Position numbers and translations under genes: made by a program | Source: Vibrio nigripulchritudo ATCC 27043 | GTDB lineage: Bacteria > Pseudomonadota > Gammaproteobacteria > Enterobacterales > Vibrionaceae | Direction: 5' to 3' | Length of the DNA: 40,443 bases | NCBI RefSeq assembly: GCF_000222685.1 | Contig: NZ_AFWJ01000212.1 | Location: 1 to 40,443, forward strand | Shown: piece by piece, positions 1 to 5,647 of the stretch | Layout of the letters: each line of letters begins with the position of its first letter | How positions within the stretch are numbered: position 1 is the first letter of the stretch | The notes under the pieces: model-generated | Databases searched by the model: none | What the model was told of the DNA's origin: nothing | Seen by the model: only the letters and a program-made list of their open reading frames with translations

Positions 1-308
1 TACTGTGGAGTCAGGCAAACGGAAACGTTGGGCTTGAGGTAGTAGGATTCTGGCGTGAATCTGTTATTCATGATGAATCACAAGACTTCACTCCAGAACA
101 GAGAGCCATAATACAGGAGAAAATCGATGCCGTTGAAAGTCGGTTTGGTGATCGCCGATGCCGACTGACCGTGATTGGTCAAAGTGACGAAGCCGATACC
201 TTTATCGAAGCGTTAAATCGCTGTTTCTTAACGGATGAAGAACTGGAACTGTGGAAAAACGGCGGAGAGTTCGATGACCCATGGCCAAAGAAAGTCGCTA
301 AGGTCTAA
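1..308 (+). CDS. COG0523 (CobW/ZigA-type) GTPase, C-terminal fragment
   Basis: The 5' end lies outside the window. The reading frame is open from base 3 to a TAA at 306-308, giving about 101 C-terminal residues. The fragment begins LWSQANGNVGLE and contains FGDRRCRLTVIGQ followed by LNRCFLTDEELELW. This matches the CobW C-terminal domain pattern of an RxxLxxIG strand and a CLLTDEE-like helix. The G domain and the metal-binding CxCC motif are not visible here. Family members are GTP-dependent metallochaperones, often for zinc; the specific metal cannot be judged from this part. A hairpin terminator follows 27 bases after the stop. The fold call is fairly sure, the function is not. Confidence 0.75.
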   Translation, partial: LWSQANGNVGLEVVGFWRESVIHDESQDFTPEQRAIIQEKIDAVESRFGDRRCRLTVIGQSDEADTFIEALNRCFLTDEELELWKNGGEFDDPWPKKVAKV

Positions 309-334
309 CCGACTCAAGAATCAAAGAACTAAAA

Positions 335-367
335 AAGCCAGTGATGTTGTCACTGGCTTGTTGTTTT
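335..367. terminator. Bidirectional rho-independent terminator
   Basis: A perfect 10-bp stem (AAGCCAGTGA at 335-344, TCACTGGCTT at 350-359) has a 5-base loop. The plus strand continues into TTGTTGTTTT and the minus strand into TTTTTTAG, so it can serve both strands. It ends the CobW-type gene. Before the IS insertion it would also have ended the convergent acetyltransferase gene. Confidence 0.85.
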
Positions 368-415
368 AAAGAAGTGTCCCGTCCTGAGATAAGTTGACAC
401 TTTGGAGACTTATCA

Positions 416-811
416 ATGAACTCTTCAAGTAATACAACAACAAAGCGCTCACAGCGAGATTACACAATAGGCTTTAAATTGGCTGTCGTAGCCCAAGTTG
501 AAAAAGGCGAGATGACATACAAACAGGCTCAAGCTCACTATGGCATTCAGGGGCGCAGTACCGTTCTTGTTTGGCTTAGAAAACATGGTAAGTTGGATTG
601 GTCGAAACCAATAGAGCACTCTCCAATGTCTAAATCCAAAGAAACACCTGCTCAAAAGATTAAGCGCCTTGAAAAAGCCCTTGCCAACGCCGAAATGAAA
701 AACATGATTTATGGCGATATGGTTGAGCTTCTTAAAGATGACTACGGAATTGATTTGGAAAAAAAGTACTTAGCCGAACGCTCTGGCTCGCCAAAGAGCA
801 AGGAAAAGTAA
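416..811 (+). CDS. IS3-family transposase OrfA (helix-turn-helix subunit)
   Basis: A 131-residue protein. It has an N-terminal helix-turn-helix of the transposase_8 type (about residues 15-60, with HYGIQGRSTVLVWLRKHG as recognition region). A predicted coiled coil follows (about residues 75-105, KIKRLEKALANAEMK), which in this family mediates oligomerisation of OrfA and OrfAB. Made alone, OrfA usually represses or modulates transposition; fused to OrfB it provides binding to the IS ends. The start at 416 lies just inside the left inverted repeat. The ribosome-binding site is weak (GGAGACTTATCAATG), as is usual for IS elements that limit their own expression. The A AAA AAG slippery site lies near the 3' end at 760-766. 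Confidence 0.9.
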   Translation: MNSSSNTTTKRSQRDYTIGFKLAVVAQVEKGEMTYKQAQAHYGIQGRSTVLVWLRKHGKLDWSKPIEHSPMSKSKETPAQKIKRLEKALANAEMKNMIYGDMVELLKDDYGIDLEKKYLAERSGSPKSKEK

Positions 812-1647
812 AGCTGGCTTCTGCATGCAGACAGTTCAATTTATCTCGACAAGCAGTGTATCAATGGAAACAGCGCCTAGAAGCGCGTGTTGATGAGCTT
901 TTGCCAGTGAAAGGAATGGTGATGTATTGGCGGCAGTACATGCCGCGGGTCGGCACTTGCAAGCTATACCTGCTGATTAAACCTCAGCTTGAGAGGTTAG
1001 GGATAAAGCTGGGGCGAGACGGTCTATTTAAGTATTTAAAAAACGAGAATATGTTAGTCAAACCAAGGAAGAACTACACCAAGACAACGAACAGCAGGCA
1101 TTGGTTAAGAAAACATCCTAACCTGCTAAAAGAAAGAGCAGTTAACCATGTAGAAGAAGTTGTTGTCAGCGACATCACATACGTAAAAACAGATGAAGGT
1201 ACACACTATCTCTCGTTAGTTACGGACGCTTACTCTCGAAAAATATTGGGCTATGAACTGAGTAATGAAATGAAAGCGAGTGATGTTGTAAAAGCGTTAG
1301 ACATGACCATCATGAATCGGAAAACAAATGCAGCCACTATCCATCACTCAGACAGAGGTCTACAGTATTGTTCGTCAGAATATCAAGAAAAGTTAAATGC
1401 TAACGGCATGGTTCCATCAATGACGGACGGTTATGACTGTTATCAAAACGCTCTTGCAGAACGAGTTAACGGGATACTAAAGAGTGAGTTCTTGCTCTAT
1501 CAATGCAGTACGATGAAGGAGCTCATAGTGTTAGTAAAAGAGTCGATATCGATATATAACGACTTGAGGCCGCACATGAGCTTGGGGATGAAAACCCCGA
1601 GTGAAGTGCATGAAAAAGCCAGCAGGGATTATCTACTGGCTTCATAA
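754..1647 (+). CDS. IS3-family transposase OrfB (DDE integrase), made as OrfAB by -1 frameshift
   Basis: The -1 frame is open from 754 to the TAA at 1645-1647. Read through the slippery site A AAA AAG (760-766, correctly phased with the orfA frame) it would give an OrfAB fusion of about 410 residues. Counting from the internal Met at 856, the catalytic triad is D106 (SDITYV), D166 (HHSDRGLQYCS) and E202 (NALAERVNG). The second D and the E are 35 residues apart, the DD(35)E signature of the rve integrase fold. An HTH_21-like region precedes it (LASACRQFNLSRQAVYQW). No disruption is seen, so the enzyme is predicted to be functional. Confidence 0.9.
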   Translation, partial: FGKKVLSRTLWLAKEQGKVKLASACRQFNLSRQAVYQWKQRLEARVDELLPVKGMVMYWRQYMPRVGTCKLYLLIKPQLERLGIKLGRDGLFKYLKNENMLVKPRKNYTKTTNSRHWLRKHPNLLKERAVNHVEEVVVSDITYVKTDEGTHYLSLVTDAYSRKILGYELSNEMKASDVVKALDMTIMNRKTNAATIHHSDRGLQYCSSEYQEKLNANGMVPSMTDGYDCYQNALAERVNGILKSEFLLYQCSTMKELIVLVKESISIYNDLRPHMSLGMKTPSEVHEKASRDYLLAS

Positions 1648-1659
1648 AAAAGCGTCAAC

Positions 1660-2175
1660 CTATTTTAGGACTAGACAAAGACTTGAAGGTTCATCCAGCG
1701 CGTAGACATAACCAATACCGCGGTAGCTAAGCTTAGATATCGTTATGTCTCGCTCCTTCTTCCGAACTGGATTATGCCTGTTGTAGAAAGCATTATTTTT
1801 TGCTCCTAGCAGAGTCCAAACAATCATAGCGTTCTTTTTCTTATCGCAAAAATACGACTTTGCATCTTGAATCAGCGCACTTCCAATTCCCTGATTTTGG
1901 GCGCTCGGGCAAACATATAAGCCCATCAGTTCAGCAACATCGTCTTCTTCACTGTATCTGCCTGCTGCATACCCAACAATGGAACCATCTCGCTCGAAAA
2001 CCTTTGAAAACGCTGACTCTCGCTCTAAGTCTTTCTGCAATTTTGAAGCAAACCAATCAATGGTAAATAAACTGGATACGCTTGGAGAAACCAGTTCTAT
2101 CAGATCTTTCTGCCATGCATTATGAATCAGCGTCGCAAGTGCGTGAATATCCGTCTTTTTAGCCCTTCGTATCAA
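1660..2175 (-). CDS. GNAT N-acetyltransferase with 3' end rewritten by the IS
   Basis: A 171-residue protein of the GNAT fold. Motif A (acetyl-CoA pyrophosphate loop) is visible as VCPSAQNQGIGSALI, preceded by the strand with AELMGLYV. The start is TTG at 2175, chosen because AGGA sits seven bases upstream and no Met lies before the conserved start of the fold. The last five residues (CLVLK) and the stop codon come from the right end of the IS. Before insertion the frame would have read one more Leu and then TAA at 366-368, so the protein lost one residue and gained five. The substrate is unknown. It is the last of four tandem GNAT genes, eight bases after the previous stop. Confidence 0.82.
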   Translation of the reverse strand: MIRRAKKTDIHALATLIHNAWQKDLIELVSPSVSSLFTIDWFASKLQKDLERESAFSKVFERDGSIVGYAAGRYSEEDDVAELMGLYVCPSAQNQGIGSALIQDAKSYFCDKKKNAMIVWTLLGAKNNAFYNRHNPVRKKERDITISKLSYRGIGYVYALDEPSSLCLVLK

Positions 2176-2183
2176 ATGAAATC

Positions 2184-2609
2184 CTAGTCAATTTTTAAGC
2201 TCATCGTTATCAACGCATTTTCTTCTGACAGAAGAATAAATCCGTGTTTTCGATACAAAGCCACAGCGGGGTTTTCGCTGAATACACGAAGACGAATTTC
2301 AGATGAGCCACGCTGCATCGCATGCGCTAGTGCCAGCTTCAGGCTTTCAGACCCAATTCCTTTGCCTTGAAATTCAGAAGACAGCTGAAAGTCTCGAAGG
2401 TAAGTAATGTTCTCTTCGTAGGTAAATCGTACAACTCCGACTCGCAGGTCTTCGCTAATTACTTCAAAGTTGTCGTACTCTTCCCAGCTTTTCACAAACA
2501 ACTCATGGCTCCAATCAATCCCGCGTTTTTGGTAGTAAGGAGCCATATTGGTTTTTGTGAGATCTTCGGCGTAATCTCGATCGCGGGAAGGGGCAAACTT
2601 AACTGTCAT
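2184..2609 (-). CDS. GNAT N-acetyltransferase
   Basis: A 141-residue single-domain GNAT protein. Motif A reads LSSEFQGKGIGSESLKLAL, with the Q/RxxGxG/A acetyl-CoA loop, followed by a motif B-like ALYRKHGFILLSEE region. The start at 2609 has a good ribosome-binding site (AAAGGACAGTAATG). The N-terminal half (APYYQKRGIDWSHELFVKSW) resembles small cytoplasmic acetyltransferases of unknown substrate. The gene lies 27 bases after the preceding GNAT gene and 8 bases before the next, so the four are probably co-transcribed. Confidence 0.85.
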   Translation of the reverse strand: MTVKFAPSRDRDYAEDLTKTNMAPYYQKRGIDWSHELFVKSWEEYDNFEVISEDLRVGVVRFTYEENITYLRDFQLSSEFQGKGIGSESLKLALAHAMQRGSSEIRLRVFSENPAVALYRKHGFILLSEENALITMSLKID

Positions 2610-2636
2610 TACTGTCCTTTGCGTGCAGTGTAAATA

Positions 2637-3062
2637 CTAGGAGTGTTTAGGAGCAAATTTCTTGGTCATTCCATGGCTTCTTGGTGACACCAATCTGTAG
2701 CCTAACTTCTGGTAGAATTCCGGCTCGTCGGCAATCATCGAAACATAGGAACCTTCAAGCGCCACAGAAGCGATGTACGCATCAATGTACTGCATGATTT
2801 GTTTGCCCAGCCCTTTACCTTGATAACTCGGGTCAACCGCGACATCTACCACTTCAAAGTTGCATGCCCCATCGCCGACGACTCGCCCCATTCCAATAAG
2901 TTTGCTTTCGTCTCTAATTGATACTGCATAAAGTGAATTAGGTAGTCCTATTCTGGCGGCTTCCAGTGACTTTGCAGACAAACCCGCGGTAATCCTCATG
3001 GCTACAAACTCTTCAGGAGTCGGCGCTTTTTCGACTATTTCTATACTCATAAATTTGCTCAT
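2637..3062 (-). CDS. GNAT N-acetyltransferase
   Basis: A 141-residue GNAT protein. The central strand FEVVDVAVDPSYQGKGLGKQ holds motif A (QGKGLG), and the C-terminus has the FYQKLGYRL motif B signature. It resembles the small YhbS/ElaA-like group of GNAT enzymes, but the substrate cannot be told. Two in-frame ATGs (3062 and 3050) are possible starts and neither has a strong ribosome-binding site; the upstream one is kept. It is 19 bases downstream of the first GNAT gene of the group. Confidence 0.83.
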   Translation of the reverse strand: MSKFMSIEIVEKAPTPEEFVAMRITAGLSAKSLEAARIGLPNSLYAVSIRDESKLIGMGRVVGDGACNFEVVDVAVDPSYQGKGLGKQIMQYIDAYIASVALEGSYVSMIADEPEFYQKLGYRLVSPRSHGMTKKFAPKHS

Positions 3063-3081
3063 AATTGTTTGAAAAACAAAT

Positions 3082-3573
3082 CTATAACAACTTTTCCATT
3101 CGTTCTAGATCCCAGACATTTTCTTTGAAGTGCATGGCTTCTTTTTCAATCGAAACGGTTTCAAACCCAAGCGACTGATACACCTTTTTTGCCCTTTGGT
3201 TGTGACTGAATACTGCAAGGCTGAGTTTGTTACAGCCATAATCATTCTTAGCCACATCAGCAAGCATTGTCAGGATAGTTTTTGAAATGCCCTTGCCGCG
3301 GAACGAATCCGAAACAAACACCAAACAGATACGGCAGTGCGTTTCTGATTGTCGGTTGAGTTCAACAAAACCGGCTGCCTGATCATCATATTTGATCAAG
3401 AAAGGGATAACTTCTGGTTGCTGGCAGTGCTTGCGTAATTGTTCATGAGTAAGCGGATACTGAAAAGTGGGACCAGCCCAAAGGTAAGTAAGCTCTTCTG
3501 ACACTATCCAATCAGTCAGATGCTCAAAATCATCTTCCGAAAAAGGGACAAGCGCGCAACTTAATTTTTCCAT
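3082..3573 (-). CDS. GNAT N-acetyltransferase, RimJ/RimL-like
   Basis: A 163-residue protein. The N-terminus (VPFSEDDFEHLTDWIVSEELTYLWAGPTF) resembles RimJ/RimL-type acetyltransferases. Motif A is CLVFVSDSFRGKGISKTIL (RGKGIS) and motif B is AKKVYQSLGFETVS. AGGAG lies about ten bases before the ATG at 3573. It is the first gene of the four-GNAT group; the 104 bases upstream hold no recognised promoter. RimJ/L members act on ribosomal proteins or small molecules, but the target here is unknown. Confidence 0.83.
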   Translation of the reverse strand: MEKLSCALVPFSEDDFEHLTDWIVSEELTYLWAGPTFQYPLTHEQLRKHCQQPEVIPFLIKYDDQAAGFVELNRQSETHCRICLVFVSDSFRGKGISKTILTMLADVAKNDYGCNKLSLAVFSHNQRAKKVYQSLGFETVSIEKEAMHFKENVWDLERMEKLL

Positions 3574-3677
3574 ACTGCTTCAAACTCCTGAATTAGAGGA
3601 AGGAAGGGAAACTTGAGTAAAACCGTTTCCATCCTCTCCAATATACTCATAAACAGTGGCATCAAATAGCTTTGATT

Positions 3678-4454
3678 TTATACATTCTTCATCGCGCTGC
3701 TGTACATTTTCAGCATCCCATCTTTAGACAGAATTCGATTCAGGAAAACGTAGAACTTATTGTCTAGAAACGGAATCTCTCTAAAACGTCCCTTGAACAA
3801 AGCATCCAACCCTTTCTGTGCGACTTTTGCTGGGCTGACTCGGTATTTTGCCGCAAATGTCCCCGAGCCTGAGCTAGACTCGTCTTTGCCATCGAAAGTA
3901 AAGAAGCCAGTATCTGTTCGCCCCGGTGACAAACAAGTGATGTTCACACCTTTGCCTTTCATTTCTACGGCTAAGGCTTCAGTAAAACTGGCGACATACG
4001 CTTTGCTGGCCGCATACGCTGCCATATAAGGCTGAGGCTGATAAGCAGCGGTAGACGCCACATTCATTAGGTATCCTTTGCCCTGTTTTTCCATTCGTCT
4101 GACAAAGTATTCACTCAAGGAAGTCAGCGCTAACACGTTGACCGACACCATTTGCTGTATTTGTGCCGACGTGTGCTCGATATGCGCACCATACAATCCG
4201 TAACCTGCATTATTAATGGCAACGTCGATGGAGTTGGAATAAGCTTCAAGCTGTTGAATCACCTGAGCATGCGTAACCGGATCGGACAGGTCAGCACAAA
4301 TGGTTTGTGTGACGCCTTCAATTTGGCGTTCGAGTTCTGCCAATTTCTGAGGGTTGCGTCCGTGAACGATCAGTGCGTAGCCTTGCTCAGAAAGAGACTT
4401 TGCAAATTCGAAACCAATGCCAGATGTTGCGCCTGTGATGAATGCCGTTTTCAT
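3678..4454 (-). CDS. Short-chain dehydrogenase/reductase under MerR-type control
   Basis: A 258-residue classical SDR. It has the cofactor-binding TGATSGIG at residues 7-14, NNAG at 81-84, the active-site Ser in NVAST near 134, and the catalytic YAASK at 147-151. The arginine in HGRNPQ after the second strand suggests NADPH preference. The frame extends upstream to 4523, but the start at 4454 is chosen because GAGG lies upstream and the signature then sits at its usual distance. The longer version would also run through the promoter. A MerR-type promoter lies directly upstream, after the regulator gene, so this is probably the regulated target. The substrate is unknown. Confidence 0.87.
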   Translation of the reverse strand: MKTAFITGATSGIGFEFAKSLSEQGYALIVHGRNPQKLAELERQIEGVTQTICADLSDPVTHAQVIQQLEAYSNSIDVAINNAGYGLYGAHIEHTSAQIQQMVSVNVLALTSLSEYFVRRMEKQGKGYLMNVASTAAYQPQPYMAAYAASKAYVASFTEALAVEMKGKGVNITCLSPGRTDTGFFTFDGKDESSSGSGTFAAKYRVSPAKVAQKGLDALFKGRFREIPFLDNKFYVFLNRILSKDGMLKMYSSAMKNV

Positions 4455-4488
4455 AATGTTGACCTCTGTTTTGTCTGTTGAGGTCTTC

Positions 4489-4520
4489 ATCCTAAAGTCT
4501 CCCGTATAGGGGAGAGTCAA
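4489..4520 (-). promoter_or_regulatory. MerR-family promoter/operator driving the SDR gene
   Basis: Read on the minus strand, TTGACT (4515-4520) and TAGGAT (4489-4494) are separated by 20 bp, the overlong spacer typical of MerR-activated promoters. A dyad fills the spacer: CTCCC, six bases, GGGAG. It lies between the stop of the MerR gene and the start of the SDR gene, so the regulator probably remodels this promoter when induced. Confidence 0.8.
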
Positions 4521-4538
4521 CACCTATTTACCAAAAAA

Positions 4539-4916
4539 TTATTGATTAATATTTTCCAATAGACACTGATTGTAATGTTGAACGCTGATTTCCAGCTCAT
4601 CCATTTCTTTGAGTCTTTTTTCCAACTCCGCTTTTTTGACAAGAATATCGGTGCGCTTTTTTTGCAGTTCGGCTTTCAGTAAGTCCATCGGCACCAAGCC
4701 TTCCTGTGTTTTGGCTTTCGCAATGGTTCGAAGTTCCTCCAAAGTAAACCCTAACCCTTTGGCGGCTTTGATCATGCCTAGCACTTGAATATAACTGTCG
4801 TCGTAGACTCGGTATTTGCCATCGCGTTGGGGGGATTTTATCAACGCAATGTCTTCGTAATGTCGAATCGCTTTAACGCTGACTCCGGTCTTTTTCGATA
4901 ACTCTCCAATATACAT
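4539..4916 (-). CDS. MerR-family transcriptional regulator
   Basis: A 125-residue MerR-type activator. The N-terminal winged helix-turn-helix (YIGELSKKTGVSVKAIRHYE, then residues to about 70) is typical. A long dimerisation coiled coil follows (AELQKKRTDILVKKAELEKR, about residues 80-113). The C-terminal effector region is very short, with a single Cys (C117) and no CueR- or ZntR-like metal-binding loop, so a small-molecule or redox signal is more likely than copper. The start at 4916 has a strong GGAGG ribosome-binding site. The likely target is the SDR gene immediately downstream. It lies just beyond the end of the copper operon but appears independent of it. Confidence 0.9.
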   Translation of the reverse strand: MYIGELSKKTGVSVKAIRHYEDIALIKSPQRDGKYRVYDDSYIQVLGMIKAAKGLGFTLEELRTIAKAKTQEGLVPMDLLKAELQKKRTDILVKKAELEKRLKEMDELEISVQHYNQCLLENINQ

Positions 4917-5004
4917 TGTGATTTCTCCTCCCTGATGTGTTGCAAGAGTCTAAGGAAATCAAACTAAACAGCCTCTAAATATTGGAGGAATTTACAATGT
5001 AAAT

Positions 5005-5041
5005 TAGAAAAACTCGAACGATACGAATACCGCCCGAGTTT
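5005..5041 (-). terminator. Terminator of the copper-efflux operon
   Basis: On the minus strand AAACTCG (5035-5041) pairs with CGAGTTT (5010-5016) around an 18-base loop, followed by a T-rich tail (TTTTTCTAATTT). It lies 27 bases after the cupredoxin stop codon. The loop is longer than ideal. Confidence 0.55.
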
Positions 5042-5067
5042 CAATCTCAATGAGCTATGAATTCTAC

Positions 5068-5583
5068 TTAGATTTGAATCGACTTCACCATGCCTGCTTC
5101 GTAGTGCCCAGCAATGTTGCAGGCAAACTCGACATTGGTGTCACCATGAAAGTGCCACGTCAATTGTTTCGCTTTGCCGGGCTTAACCGTCACAGCACTA
5201 CCCGTATCGTGAGCATGTGCGCCTTGCTCTTTCATCATGGCGCGATGCTTTTCCTGCTCTGCAAGTGAACCAATCGCAAACTCATGGTCGATCTTTCCAG
5301 TGTTGATCACCACAAACTGAACCACATCATTAGGCTCGATATCCACCTCTTTCTTAAACTTGATGGTCATGTCGTCGCTCAAAATAACATGTACTACCTT
5401 GTCTGGCTTCGCGCCTTTGGCGGGCATCCCTACATCCGACATGCCTTCCATGTTCATCATATTGGAGTGGTCCATCTTGCTGTGATCCATTTTGGAATGA
5501 TCCATCTTAGAGTGGTCCATTCCTTGAGCGAAAACGCCGGTTGTTGCCATACCGAGAATCAGTGCAATGATTGATTTTTTCAT
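5068..5583 (-). CDS. Periplasmic cupredoxin, CopI-like copper-tolerance protein
   Basis: A 171-residue protein. A signal peptide ends near residue 19 (GVFA). A Met/His-rich stretch with four MDHS(K/N) units follows (residues 22-41), then a cupredoxin domain. The type 1 copper ligands are visible: H100 (KIDHEFAIG), C155, H160 and M165 in EFACNIAGHYEAGM. A His/Met-rich loop (HRAMMKEQGAHAH) lies near residues 113-125. CopI-like proteins protect the periplasm or respiratory enzymes from Cu(I). The gene is last in the efflux operon, 64 bases after cusA, with a good ribosome-binding site (AAGGATATTCAGATG). A role in copper buffering or delivery to the pump is inferred. Confidence 0.87.
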   Translation of the reverse strand: MKKSIIALILGMATTGVFAQGMDHSKMDHSKMDHSKMDHSNMMNMEGMSDVGMPAKGAKPDKVVHVILSDDMTIKFKKEVDIEPNDVVQFVVINTGKIDHEFAIGSLAEQEKHRAMMKEQGAHAHDTGSAVTVKPGKAKQLTWHFHGDTNVEFACNIAGHYEAGMVKSIQI

Positions 5584-5614
5584 CTGAATATCCTTCTTTT
5601 TTTGAATTTGAATT

Positions 5615-5639
5615 CAGGGTCAACCAGCGGGTAACCCTG
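5615..5639 (-). other. Intercistronic hairpin between cusA and the cupredoxin gene
   Basis: CAGGGT (5615-5620) and ACCCTG (5634-5639) form an inverted repeat with a 13-base loop. No T-run follows on the minus strand, so it is more likely an RNA-stability or processing element than a terminator. Confidence 0.35.
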
Positions 5640-5647
5640 ATCTAGAG

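Larger units (their letters stand above)
375..1677 (+). mobile_element. Complete IS3-family insertion sequence (1303 bp)
   Basis: Terminal inverted repeats of 28 bp (375-402 and 1650-1677) agree at 22 of 28 positions, both starting TGT. The element is flanked by the 3-bp direct repeat AAG at 372-374 and 1678-1680, the expected target duplication for IS3 elements. Inside are orfA and an overlapping orfB in the -1 frame, with a slippery heptamer between them. Nothing is truncated and the DDE residues are intact, so the element looks recently inserted and potentially active. The IS name was not assigned, since that needs an ISfinder comparison. Confidence 0.93.

Noticed and set aside
1660-3573. 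GNAT genes as integron cassettes
   Set aside because: The gaps are 8-27 bases and show no attC-like inverted core sites; no integrase is in the window.
4539-4916. The local MerR protein as regulator of the copper operon
   Set aside because: It lacks the metal-binding loop, and its adjacent dyad differs from the CueR-type palindrome at 12432-12462.
5463-5520. Short tandem repeat as CRISPR
   Set aside because: The repeat is in frame, encodes MDHS units of a metal-binding protein and has no spacers.
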